Shown: positions 32,300 to 43,609 of the stretch, one piece after another | Layout of the letters: each line of letters begins with the position of its first letter | How positions within the stretch are numbered: the stretch's first letter is position 1 | Source of the DNA: Rhodocollybia butyracea | Taxonomy: Eukaryota; Basidiomycota; Agaricomycetes; Agaricales; Omphalotaceae | DNA: 64,000 nucleotides | Reading direction: 5' to 3' | Assembly (NCBI GenBank): GCA_015501585.1 | Contig: JADNRY010000127.1 | Span: forward strand, 1 to 64,000 | The notes under the pieces: model-generated | Database searches by the model: none | What the model saw: only the letters and a program-made list of their open reading frames with translations | What the model was told of the DNA's origin: nothing | Made by a program: the position numbers and the translations under genes

Positions 32300-34065
32300 C
32301 TCTACCCCGTGCCCCCAATGCCATCGATGCGCCCTTTCCCGTTCTACGACGCCGCTATAAACTCCTATGGGCCCTACACCCCGCTGGATGACTTTACCCA
32401 TCCAAAAACCATTTCTCCACTCCGCTCCCCAGGGCCCCATCGATCATCTTCAACTCTGCCCTCAATCCGTTTGGTTCCTATGCCGATCGCTGAGCGACTC
32501 TGTCCGTGACGCCGTATACTCCGTATACTCCTTACAATCCATTGTACAACCCTTAGACTCTCTCAGCACGTACAACATGTACAGCAGCACCTATACTGCA
32601 GGGACATACGGCGCCTCCAACCCTCCTGCGGATCCCTCTCTCGACTATCCATATGCTCCGTATCTTGCATATACACCTCCGTGCCCTGACACCCCTGCCA
32701 GACTCTGGTATCACTCACGGAGACCTCTTACTCCACCTACCCTACCTGGTGTACACGTCTTCGAGGATAAAGAAGGAGCGGGATGCGCGGCGGCGGCGGA
32801 GACGACAACGCTTACGCTTGGATATACCTATCCCAGTTCCTTTCCCAGTTCCTATCCATCTCCATTGTAATGGATGAGGAATCGGCGCGTGCACGCGACG
32901 CGGCTGCAGGGGTTGCCAAGTGGGATGCAGATTTAGATCTAAGCAACCTCGGATGTGCTGATGAAAGCGACTCGCCGGAGATGGATCCAGTATCTTTTGA
33001 GGGCTGTTTTGGGGGTAAGTGTCAATATCCTTCCCTATCATTATACTAACCAAAATTTATTCTACACAGTACGCCTTACTCTCTCTAGGAATAATCACAC
33101 TCGTCCTTGGGGTGATCGATGATCTACGACGCGGATTTGCAGTCTCGGTATAAGAAGATCGAAGATAGTATCACTGTGCAAGCGTCCAGTACCGATCTTG
33201 CTGATATATGGTGAGCTCCCAAACGATGTGATCTCAACGACGTTTCAAGCTCTAACTCTCATATGTTTACCTAGTCGCTCCGCCCCTGCCCAATGTTTCT
33301 TCAAACCCTCGGTGCAGCTTTTCTCCCTGATTCCCCAATATGCCCATACATTTACTTGCGCGCCCTCCGTCCCTACATCCAACTCATCCTCATCTTGACC
33401 TGTTACACGCTCACTATCCTCGCCATCGGCGCTTGGCGAACGACGCGAAAGATCCTTCGCTCTGTTAAGGAGGGGAATGCATACATGGGTCCGTATTTGG
33501 AGTATAAGGACTATACGGGGCACACGGATGAAAGGCTCAAACGAGTCGAAGCGTATCACGCGGAGCAGAACGCTCTCAGCTGTACATGCTACCATTTCCA
33601 GTCCTGTATCTATCCTACCCTCCCGCTGCGCCAAACCCTCAAACCCTCAAACCCACCCATCTCACCAAATGGCTCGCAAAAACGCTCTGGCTGGTCCTCG
33701 CTCTGGGTATTTCCTTCGTCGTGGTTCTAACCGTAGGGTTAGGATCCCTCCCTATTCTCGCGCGCGGCCCAGTTCCTGGTGCTTACCTCGAGTATGCTTT
33801 CGGGTATGCGATGTATATCCTCGTGACTTCTGCGTGTTTGTACTCTGTGATGAAGGTGATCGTCGGGTCGCGTCTGAACACTGGTAGTAGGTTGACGAAA
33901 ACGAGTGCGTTCCTTGAAGGGAATGGGTGTATAGAGGTCCTGTTTGTGCCAGGACGTGGAAGGGAATGGGGTTGGATTGGGAGAATGTGGGGCAGGTTTG
34001 GAGGTATGGTGGATTTGGTGGGTACAGTGGTTTTTATGACCACCGAGTATGAAGGAGAGTTTTAG
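32300..34065 (+). CDS. Tyr/Pro-rich and multi-pass membrane protein locus, function unknown
   Basis: Two kinds of coding sequence follow one another. From 32310 to 32870 there are Tyr/Pro-rich segments (PFPFYD, YPYAPYLAYTPP) and then an acidic stretch (DADLDLSNLG). From about 33270 to 34065 lies a membrane protein with about three hydrophobic segments: YIQLILILTCYTLTILAIG, WLVLALGISFVVVLTVGLG and YAMYILVTSACLYSVMKVIV. A conserved-looking cytosolic stretch (GPYLEYKDYTGHTDERLKR) lies between the first two. The membrane part breaks once near 33575, where a one-base loss would join the two frames. It ends at the TAG after EYEGEF. These may be two genes. I do not recognise either. Confidence 0.4.
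32700..32784 (+). repeat. Segment duplicated in inverted orientation at 22891-22981
   Basis: The block around ATCACTCACGGAGACCTC through GGATAAAGAA matches the minus strand of 22891-22981. Here it lies within the Tyr/Pro-rich frame, so this is probably the parent copy. Confidence 0.7.
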
Positions 34066-34182
34066 GCTCACGGACTTGAACAGATGCACATCTTAAGAAG
34101 GATAACACGGGTTGCTGTTTATAAGACCTCAGTATTGTCCTGCCATTACCTAAATACCCTAGTCATATATGTGAAGCTGGTG

Positions 34183-34206
34183 GGCATGCATTCGCCACCT
34201 CCGTAT
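34183..34206 (+). repeat. Dispersed palindromic motif, copy 3 (half)
   Basis: GGCATGCATTCGCCACCTCC then GTAT. Right half of the motif seen complete at 27004. Confidence 0.5.
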
Positions 34207-34414
34207 ATATCTAGCCACAACCGCTTGTCCATTTCCCCAGCTTCATACCCCTTTGGGTCTTCTTCCCAAAACTTGGCCTCAGTACGACACTCAACGGTAA
34301 ATTGAGCCAGCAGGGAACTGAGTGAATGAGCTGTGGGAATCATTGGGGTGAATGAGGGTGTTGGAATGTGTGATAACAGCAGATGGGAGGAGAATCGTTA
34401 CTGAGTGAGGAGAA

Positions 34415-35794
34415 TTAACCACCAATTTTAGCTCCCATAGAATGAGCTAGGCAATTGAGCTGGTCTCGGTGTTTGAACGTCCACGCGTTGGACCCAAAGT
34501 TGAACGCAGCGCCGAGGAAAATGCTTCCCATAATGTTGGGGCGGATTCACATTTTCTGGCTCAGAACGCTGTTGACATGCTCCTATTCCACCTATATGCA
34601 AGGAGCCCACAGCTGGAATGCACCTTGATCAGTGTTAGCTAGGAGCTTACAGCTACATAGTAAGAGACTTACAGATTTGGTACGAGGCCATTCGTTGGAA
34701 TGATTTCGCATCAAGGAGCTCTTGAACTAGCGGCCACTTTGCCTTGGGATCCATAAAACAGGAAACCGGTTTCCTATACCTATCGTTGTTCCGCAGTTGT
34801 ACGCTGCAAAGTGGCCGCGCTTTTGAGAGTGCGAATCGGATGATCCAATACCATAGGCTCGTCCTCGGGTCTCCATGAGATCATAAGCCTCCATAAGTTC
34901 GTCGTTGTAGCCTTGGACTTCTGGTTGTCCTGCGAGCACAGCCTCGATACCACCCAGGCGATCTACAACTGGAGTTGGTGTCCTAAGCAAAAAGAGTCAA
35001 TGTTCTGCAAGAAATTTGAAAAAAAAGAAATACATACCGCCCATCCCACTCTACCTGTTCAAAGCCTTGATTGAGAGGGTCGGCGAGTGTGTAAAAGTTC
35101 TATCGCTCAGCCGCTGTACCAAGTTGCTTCCGCGCACCTGGTTTCCCGGCGTGGGCTCCCAAACTGGCGTCGAAGGTATCTGCGCTACGTTCAATCTCGA
35201 TGGCAACGCCATGTGAAAGCACTTGTCACAAGCATTTTGTTGGCTGCTTGTTCGATCTGCGGCCTTGGCGACACATCGTTTTTCAGCTCGAACCAGGTGC
35301 TTGTGGGATAGCTTGGACCGAGGAGGGCTGGGAAGCGGAGGTCGGACCTAGGCCTTCATTGCTATGTTTGCGCCAGTGACAGGAGATGTAACAGAAGCAG
35401 AGGCCGATGCTGCGCTGACGGGACAAGGGCAACCAGAATCTAGGGGCGCATACTCGATAAACTCAGCTCCCAGATCATCTTCCTCCAGTAGCGCATCCTT
35501 CTGGTCTTCGATAGCCTGTTCAATGGCCTTCTGAAAACATGACGGGTGCAAATATTTCGGATTTACGATACGATGCATGATAGGCGTATTTCCGACGTGC
35601 TGCGAACAAGGCAGAGTGAGTCCTAGTGGCGTTGAAGCTGCGGGACCAACGTATCGTTCAGGAGGAATGGGGCGTGGATAAATCATGCCTGCAAAAAGGA
35701 ATGAGCTCGCAAAATAACTATATAGATACCAAGGGTCAAACTTACAGTGGTAGGAGTATAGAGGGAGGAATATTGCGAAAGGTGAGCAAAACAT
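34415..35794 (-). pseudogene. 2OG-Fe(II) oxygenase-like (TET/JBP-related?) family member, degraded
   Basis: Minus-strand pieces: 35794-35746, 35688 to about 35058, about 34990-34770 and about 34600-34415. Blocks in order are MIYPRPIPPERYVGP, then (past the TAG at 35348-35350) a Lys/Cys-containing middle, VEWDGR joined over an intron to TPTPVVDRLGG, then KRGHFAAYNCG, and finally GAAFNFGSNAWTFKHRDQLN. I recognise this order from a family expanded in mushroom fungi. Its C-terminal double-stranded beta-helix carries HxD...GGH...R iron and 2-oxoglutarate ligands. Here HRD at 34463-34471 is the HxD motif. The frame stops at 34415-34417, before the distal His and Arg. Further damage is TGA at 34547-34549 and a one-base loss near 35057. 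A link to fungal TET/JBP DNA-modifying oxygenases is only a suggestion. Confidence 0.5.
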
Positions 35795-35849
35795 CTGTAA
35801 ATTCATTCGATCAGTATTTCGAAAGACGCAGAAGGTTATCCCCACCGTC

Positions 35850-36647
35850 AGGACTCGAAAATAAGGGCTATGCCCGTATACGTTTCTGCGTAGACTCAGG
35901 ATCTGAGCGCATCAATTTCGAGGAACCTGGCGGCAGGAGAGGCAACTCACCAATTATCTGGGTTCGGGGTGGAAAGGCCGGATGTACTCTACTTGCAAAA
36001 CAACTATTAGCCTCCTGAAAAGATTGTAACAGTAACCCCAGCCCTCAAACAAGAAACAAGAAGTTAAGCGCAACAAGGGCTACACCCATGGGGATGAGCG
36101 AGGGCCCGGCTTTGCTAGACATCCGGTTCTACGTTGTGTGGATGGGGAACAACCTGGAATAGGACTCACAGGTTCCTCGAAGGCCAGACTGAGCGAGGCA
36201 GAACTTGACAAAGCAAAAGAACGAGCAAGAAGCAGAAGCGCTGTGGTCGGGTACCCAGAGCCGCAAAGAGAATGCCCAGCGGTAAGACGTAGACTCGGTA
36301 TCAGACAGAGGAAACTGGGAAAAGAGTCCAGCGGCTAGGTAGATTGCTACAAGGAGATAGCTAGATCGACCTAGGAACAAGAATTAGTGGCAGCCATTAG
36401 GCATTTGTAAGAAGACGTACCCGGTAGCCTATCGTAATTCCGAATTATTATACAATCAAACGCTGGACTGGGCGGCACTGTCGGGTTGAGGAGGCTCGTT
36501 CTGCGGGAAGGATACTGGCAAAAGCAATTAAGTAAAAGAAAAGAAAAGAAAAATGCAAAGACTTACGGGTTTTCGACGAATAGAGGAAGCCTTGCCGGTC
36601 AATGCGTGGTGGGAGTTCAAGTTGAAAAAAAAGAGATCAACAAGCCC
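35850..36647. other. No gene recognised
   Basis: Short frames on both strands, none with motifs. It contains an AAAGAAAAGAAAAG-type purine stretch near 36535-36552. Confidence 0.4.
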
Positions 36648-36672
36648 GGCGATCACGCGTCCATCATGTGAT
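36648..36672 (+). repeat. 25-bp exact repeat, copy 2 (partner at 3013)
   Basis: Identical to 3013-3037. It lies about 45 bp upstream of a copy of the dispersed palindromic motif. Confidence 0.6.
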
Positions 36673-36718
36673 GGGCGCTTAATCGCCTCGTCTAGTTAGA
36701 CATGTGTCAGTGGACTAG

Positions 36719-36752
36719 GCACACATTCGCTGCCTCTGTGTGCAACTATCCC
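36719..36752 (+). repeat. Dispersed palindromic motif, copy 4 (half)
   Basis: GGCACACATTCGCTGCCTCT followed by GTGTGCAACTA, a diverged right half of the motif at 27004. Confidence 0.5.
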
Positions 36753-37019
36753 ATCGCCATCTAAAGAGGAGAAGAGGGGAGTACGAGCGAGAGCACATGT
36801 GGGAGTCTATACTCTCGGCCCCGTCCAGAACGTTCAGAGAAAGCACCGCGAATTTTTTGTTGTGGACCACCGGCAGATACGATGCCTACGAGGAATGAGA
36901 GGAATGGGAGGGAGGGGAGGGAAGGGTCTGTATTCGCCCAGGGTGTCAAAGAAGCCAATTTAATCAGCAACAGTCGACTCGCGTCTGGCTCTTTCGAGAA
37001 TCACCTATCTTCATCGCCA

Positions 37020-38062
37020 GTTACTCTTCGCTGCTTCTAAGCCTGATTCCTCTACAAGTGCTGCTCGAAGCACACAAACTGTGTCTCCTGGGCTGTTTCT
37101 CATGGTGAACATGGGTATTTGGCTTTATGGGAAGTATCGGAAGCTGAAGAAGGGGTACACTCGACGCAGGTAGAAGTGTGGTAAACACGGTCGGTGAGAA
37201 AGAAGACGGCTCCCTGGCCACTTGAGAGGTTTAGTAAGGGGGTCATGCGCCGAGGGCCGAAGACTAGACGTAGTGCCAAGGCAATTTCGCTGTCATTGTA
37301 GTTAATGTCTATGAAGCTGTTGGCAGCAAAGAAGCAGAATGGAGCAGTACATACTTGACATGGTCCATTTTGACACCGTTGCTGGGAAACAAGACGGCTT
37401 CTAGCCGGTTGAGAGGCTTGGGAAGGGGGGCCGTACATTGGATGTAGCTAAAGTGATTTCGGTGTTATCGTAGTCAAGGTCTATGGAGCTGATATAAAAA
37501 TATTAGCGAATCGGAAGAAGCAGAATGGAGAAGTACATACCCGACGTGTAGCTCCGTCGCTTCAACGTTGGGGGCTGAGATGTCGATATATAGGAGGTCA
37601 TCCCAGTAGCCTCTGGTCCATAAGGGAAAGCTTATTCCATTCCATTTCATTGCGAACATCTGGAAGATTGAACTTTGGAGCAAATTGAATGGCGGTGCAC
37701 CAGCTTCGATTAGGACAATGGGACCATTGCAAACGAGGGAAGTTGAACGTTGAATCCGGGACTACAGCGTATAGAGAGAACACACCGAGTCATATGAATT
37801 CTGTCTCGCCGGTGACTGGAGTAACCCAGTTGCGAACCGAATTTCGCAGACAGGTCTTCCCTTGATGCCTACGAATCTCATCGTCGAGATCGTATAACCA
37901 TTGACTGAGGGGAGAGGTCGTAGACGGTCTCTCAAAAAATGGACTGAGTTTGAGTTTTAGGTGGCTTTGACCGAGAGAAAGGATAAAGCTCGGTAGAATC
38001 GAGAGGCGTAGACGGCGTAATGGGATTATTGACAGTCGAGGATGAAGCGTTGGAACTGGCAA
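37020..38062 (-). CDS. Unrecognised multi-exon gene with a duplicated exon-intron segment
   Basis: Minus-strand frames chain as 38062-37800, 37783-37598, 37683-37474 and 37438-37100, with coding-like text (SQWLYDLDDEIRRHQGKTC, then FNFPRLQWSHCPNRSW, then YIDISAPNVEATELHVG). A unit of about 170 bp occurs twice: 37393-37550 and 37205-37375. Each copy holds a GTATGTACTTCTCC/GTATGTACTGCTCC intron followed by related exon text, IDLDYDNTEITLA versus IDINYNDSEIALA. The downstream copy continues to LLNLSSGQGAVFFLTDRVY. I know no family for this. It may be a gene with tandem exon duplication or a decaying paralog pair. Exon limits are approximate. Confidence 0.35.
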
Positions 38063-40232
38063 AATGGGTTTACGTTTGCGTTTATTGTCAGCATGGATGG
38101 AGAATGCGGGGCTGGTGAGGGTGAACCAGGCCTATGCGAACCAAATATGTGTGAGAGAGCGACTGCGATGGCGGGTATGGCTGTGAAGATTTAACGTTTA
38201 GCATTATTCATGAGCAACAAAATGACAGAGTCGAGCAAGGTGGAGGAAAGACCACAGGGAGAATAAGTATGAAACTGACTTTGTGCGTGGAGAGGAACAA
38301 GTTGTAGGCTTTATCCCGCATCCAACATATTGAGAAAAAACCCTCCTTCAAGGTTCCATTGGTAGACTTTGAAGGCAAACATAAGACAACGCAACGTAAA
38401 ACTATACTAAAAGCTTACTATAGCCGAGGCCGTGAATGTTCAATGATAATGACTTGGAGAACCGATATCCCGGGGCTAAAACGAGTAGCAAAGCTTGAAG
38501 ATTACTTTGTAGAAAACGAGGGCATGAGGCGGGTATGACGGATCTATTCCGTTCTCGTTGACAGGGTGAGCAGAGCACCAGTGGGAATCATCCGTAGCCA
38601 AATCCAGAGTTGAATTCGACTCTGTAATTTGCGTTTCGTCGAAGATCTGTGTGCGAGAGAATAAACCCGTTAGACCATTCTGAGTACTTCCATAGGCACA
38701 CCGTCAGATTTTCAATAGCTTCGAGAGCTCTAGAGCTTATCTCGGTAACTTGGTATTAAAAAAGCGCGCCGACAGAGGCAGGTGTGCATGCAAACTGGAC
38801 GTGTGCGTGAAAGCCGAGTTTTCAAGTTACAGTGAAACTGTTGAAGATGCATCTAGGAAAAGTGGTCGGATCTTCAAACTTTATAGGAGCGAAAGAGGGA
38901 TCGACGACTTACCTCACCGGCACTGCAAGCCATACTGCATACCCAGTCATTTCCATCCAGTGCTTCGACGTTCTACCTCGACACCACACTATATCTCCAG
39001 CACAATGCACAAAGCATTGATGGAGTCCTGGTCTTCCTGAGCGTGAGCGATAAGTGTTGGGATGTCTGGTCATAGATCTATGAGTAACGGCGCTTCCGAG
39101 TATCAAACAAGAATAAATGTACTTACCTTTGCAATAACTCGTTCGTAGTTGTTGACCAAGATCCAAAGAATCGTGCAAAACCAGCCGCGATCCAGGTTCA
39201 GTGACGAATTCGGTGACAACGCTTGCCCACGTCGGGTCGTGATGAAAAAAGCCTAGAGACAGAAGCGAAGATTCAAGACGGCGTAACGACGCGGTGGTCG
39301 GCAGTGGTTGCGGTTAGGTTATTGAAATTCAGCGCCCGAGGTCACCGAGGCTGGTTACAGGTCACTTGAGTGCACGCGCTCGTCCCATCCTCTCCTCAGA
39401 GGTGCTGCCATGTGTAACTCGCGCATTGCCATCATCTACTAGATATCTTGGAGAAGGGCCAAAAGATTTCGACATGAGATGCATGAGATGCGGGTAGGAC
39501 CGGAGCAGAATGGTGGGCCCACGAATGGTGAAGAATGTCAAAGTGAGCCTTTTTCAACGTCGTGTTCTATCCGACACCGAATACCGTGGTTTCATTTCCT
39601 CTTTGACTAAAACAAGCAATAATCAGCTCAATTAAACAGAATAGTTGAATCTGGCATACCTTTGTTCTTCTTCCCTCACTATCCACCCCATACCTTTGAC
39701 GATGAACGAAGATGAACGAAGACGAAGAGACAGTATGCGCGCGCAACTGTCTCCGAGCTCTCAGGCGAGAAAGAGAGAACATTGGCCTCTGCCCACCCGT
39801 AATATTGAGTATTCCGTCCCTGACAAAGATAGCGCATTTTCCTGGGCCTTCAGGCTACTCTCGGACAAAATCAATGGTATATCGAGTATTTGAGAGGGTG
39901 ATGCAGAATCTGGAAAGTTGAATTAGAAAAGAAATACAAATGTTGCACGTCGGGTCGGACGTACGCGTACAGGCTTTCCCGATGTCTTCATTTCTCCTAT
40001 CCTAACTCATGCAGATAGCTTCGCAAACCTTCTCCATAATGTCCTGCGTGGAAGTTTTTGGTGTCGTTCCCAAATCTAGCTCGGTTTCCATCGCTCCGTC
40101 GTTCCTCTTTCCGATCTTTCCTTCCTTCCAACATCTACCACCAACGAAAAACATGTCATCTACCGCGCACGCCCAGAGCAAAGACGTTGTTCTCGTTGTT
40201 CGTGCCGCCGTCTGGTATCTGATGCTAAAGCG
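38063..40232. other. No gene recognised
   Basis: Scattered short frames. The longest plus-strand candidates (38750-39040; 39700-39893 with MNEDERRRRDSM) have no start context, splice structure or motif that I can defend. Confidence 0.35.
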
Positions 40233-41000
40233 TTAACTGGCGCGGTTGGAGCGGAGAGTGGGAAGCGGAGTCGCTGAATAAACCAGTGACGAAGGGCGAG
40301 TTCCCGGAACATGGTCATCCTCGACGAATGTCGAGAGAGGGCTAAGGCGTAGTGGTAGTGACCATCGTGTATAGAGTAACACGCAGAGACGTTTTGTTGC
40401 ATTGTACATTTGAACTGCGAAGAGGAGAGTGAGAAGGCAGCTCGAGAAGAAAAGGTAAGCGCACAACTCATGTTTCTCGGGTCTTTTAAAGTTGATGGAA
40501 TAGACGTGGGCATTTCTAGTTCCCGGCATTTCCTTTCGCAGGGAGTTTCCAGCCCAGTACCTGTGGCTGGATCTGCCATCATCCCAATCCCAGTCGCGGT
40601 CATTACTCATATAGAGATATAGGACGAAAGTTCGTATATACATGGTAGTCTCCGGTTTGTGCAAAGGGAAGCGTAGTAGTGCGAGAGGAATCCAGTAAAG
40701 TTTGGCGCAGAAATCGTCTTGACATCGAAAGAAATGACTGTGATTTAGTCCTAGTGACCACAACTTCAGGCGCTTAGTAAATAGTTATATAGTATAACTC
40801 ACCAGCTGCAGAGAGCCTCCAATTTCGAAGCTGTAAGCTTCAAGAATTGGATATTGAGGCTTTAAGAGACAAATCTTGCCTTTTCCCTCATGATATCGCA
40901 CTGAGTAAACCGGGGCGGGGTTCACATGCCTTCGAACGCTCTTCCTCTGGCAGATATAGTCATAAGAAGTCCAGGAATGCTTGATATCAGCTTCATTCAT
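40233..41000 (-). CDS. Hypothetical protein, tentative two-exon gene
   Basis: The minus-strand frame 41000-40785 (KICLLKPQYPILEAYSFEIG) may continue after a short intron into 40763-40233, which contains NDRDWDWDDGRSSHRYW and VYSINFKRPEKHE. The character is coding-like, but the junction is not verified and no family is recognised. Confidence 0.3.
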
Positions 41001-41225
41001 GCGTTAAACGGCCAGAATATACACGTTCAGTCTCAGATCGATGTGGCGGGGAACAAACTTCACAAGTATCTTAAGCGCCCAGTGCGGACCGCACGAGCGA
41101 CCAACGAGCGCTACGCATACTTTAAAGACCGCCACGACAAGTTCCATGTTGTTGTTTTCATTTTACTGCCTACCTTTCTGTTGGCCTTGCGTTATGTAAA
41201 TTATCCGCCTTTCTACCTCTCTGTG

Positions 41226-41273
41226 CTCAGCGCTCAGTACTCAGTACTTCAGTGCTCAGTACCAGTACTCAGT
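41226..41273 (+). repeat. CAGTACT/GCTCAGT simple repeat
   Basis: Seven overlapping GCTCAG/CTCAGTAC words in 48 bp. Confidence 0.7.
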
Positions 41274-43520
41274 CCTGGGTGCGAGATCTTTTCATCATCC
41301 CTCACATCTTCCCCTTCTTTCAGCTGGTGCTATTTTTCAAGCTCAAGTCAGCTAAATTCAAGCCTTATATTCTAGGTCACGCAGAGATAAATTCCATCAA
41401 TATGCTTTGACCATCATAGCTTAAAACTACGCAACTCCGGCCGACTTCATAGATCGCCCGGCTCACCGTAGTACTAACCTCCTTTCCGGAAATCGCTAGA
41501 CCTCGAGGCCTCGAGTTTCAAGCTTCAAGCTAGCTAAGCTTCAAGTACCGGATGCAACACCTCTACTGTTCTGGGCCTCAATGCTGACGCGCTAACGGAA
41601 GCCAGTTATCCTACCAGCTTACAATGTACATCAATACTTTTCGTGGAGTCGAGTTTGTCGGAACTTGTTATCCGATACGATGTCTTTTCTGTGCAGTTTT
41701 GAGGCTGGGGTAGGAAGTAGAGTGCTCTAGGTGATTACATACAATAAGTGTGTATACTTGTTTCCTCTATTTCTCGTGTCCATTCTGACCCCTTCGTTTA
41801 CAGGCACTGGTTGCTCGTGTATATTCGATCCCCGTTTCAAATCCCTTCGGAAACCTGGGCCCATCGCCTCGTAGTTTCCTTGTAGGCTCGGAACCGGAGC
41901 TCTGGAATACAGACCTCTGGCCGTTTCGTGTGAGTTTTTCTCCTGGGGTGTATCCCATTCTCGTCTCGTTGTTTACAGTCGCAAGTATCTTTGGTTCATC
42001 CGGGATTCCAGAGTTGTCTCTGCTTTTTTCTGGCATAGGGAACTCTTCATATCACAATCGAGGCTTGCCACTCTGACAATCGTGCAAAATTCCAGCCTGA
42101 AAAATGCAATTGAGTTGTCGCCGAGCCTTGTCGGCTCGTTTCCTTCTCGTACAGAGAAGATGAAGCAAGCAAGCTCTCACAGCTAGCTGTGGCTATTCGT
42201 CCCCGGGTATGAATTTAAAACAATACGCGTAAACTCTTAGTACTTGGTAGTGAGAAGGAAAATTAACATATTGATATTGATTGCTCGTCGTGTAAAAAAG
42301 AAAAGTAAAAAGAGAGCGAATAAGCCGACGTGCTGGAGCATCAATGGTAAGCACCTTGAGCCGCCTGGATTATGTACCCACTCTGCTCAGAAATTCTCAC
42401 CGCCCAATTCTGCCTGATACAGTAGCATACCACCTCCTCATTTAGCTCAATCTCGTGATGATCCTTGCTGGACCCGAAGAGTCATAAGTTGTTGATTTTT
42501 CCCCGGTACTTCTTCAACCCCTTGGATGCCTTCACCGTCGCGCCACTTGTACTTGCAAAGAGTTGCGGTCGGTTGGTAAGATGAAACAAAGTCTTTGTGC
42601 AAAAGAGATCTGAAGGAAAAAGCCAAGTAACGGCAAACAAGTTGACGGAATATCGTGATTTTGGATGGCCTGAGCACTTTGAATAGTTGTTCAGAGATAT
42701 CGCCTGAGTAGTCCTTCGATAAATCATTGTGGTACAAGAGTCGCTAATCGGGCCGTTCAATACTGAGCGCCAATCGACAAAACTTTTTGCTTTCCTTCAG
42801 TGACTATGCGAAGCGCAGCTTTGTTTCACAACGCCAGTGACTATGAGAAGCCTAAAGCTTCAATAATCCAGATATAACATCTAAACATCTATCTCTCCAG
42901 GCGTTGGAGGCTCTCGCACTAAAATTCCCCGAAAGCCAGCTTCTACACCAGATACTTCATCGTCGATCTTTCTTGTCGCTATCAAATAAATTCTGCACTC
43001 GTTGGTAGGGCACAACAGAGCCGAAATTTGGGAAATTCTTGGCGGGAAAGCCACCGAATCTGCCGCTTCAGCCATTTTGGATCGTTTTCATTTAATTATT
43101 ATTGTGTCTGACTTGTGGAACCAAGTTAATTTATGTCCATTACTTCGACTCCGGCCTCGTAGTTAGCCAATGTTGCCCGGATGCTAATCAAACAACAACG
43201 GTACGTTGTGACCCATCTTATCTAGAATTGCATCGCTAATTTCTTTCCCTTAGCGTACCAATTGTCCGACCATTGCTCTCACCTTTGTCCATTCGAGACT
43301 TAATGACATTATCCGTCCCTTGCCTTAACACGTAACGCGTTGCCATCTACGCGGACAATTTACATCACCAATTCTCAGAAACCTGCCACCAAGCTCAAGA
43401 CTTGCTGGAAAACTTTGGTGTGGACGTAGTAGAACTACCGATTTAGTGTCAAGTACGTGTTGCCCATATGACAGCAACGATAGCGAATTAACATGTCTTC
43501 TATCATACAGCTGCACTTAG
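41274..43520. other. No gene recognised
   Basis: A minus-strand frame at 41767-42036 (charged, ATG start, about 90 codons) and one at 42881-43075 (MAEAADSVAFPPRISQ) are possible small exons, but neither has a partner or motif. Confidence 0.35.
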
Positions 43521-43572
43521 AATGTCTCCGCGGCTTCACTTAACAATGATAATTCCGCTGTGCCTCTGTTGC

Positions 43573-43603
43573 CTAGCTGCATACGGAGGTATGCCCGCTA
43601 ACT
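43573..43603 (-). repeat. Dispersed palindromic motif, copy 5 (half, inverted)
   Basis: TAGCTGCATACGGAGGTATG then CCCGCTAAC, identical to the left arm at 27004 over TAGCTGCATACGGAGG. Confidence 0.6.
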
Positions 43604-43609
43604 CTATAT

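Noticed and set aside
36648..36672. ATCAC...GTGAT as transposon terminal inverted repeat
   Set aside because: No paired end or target duplication could be found around either copy.
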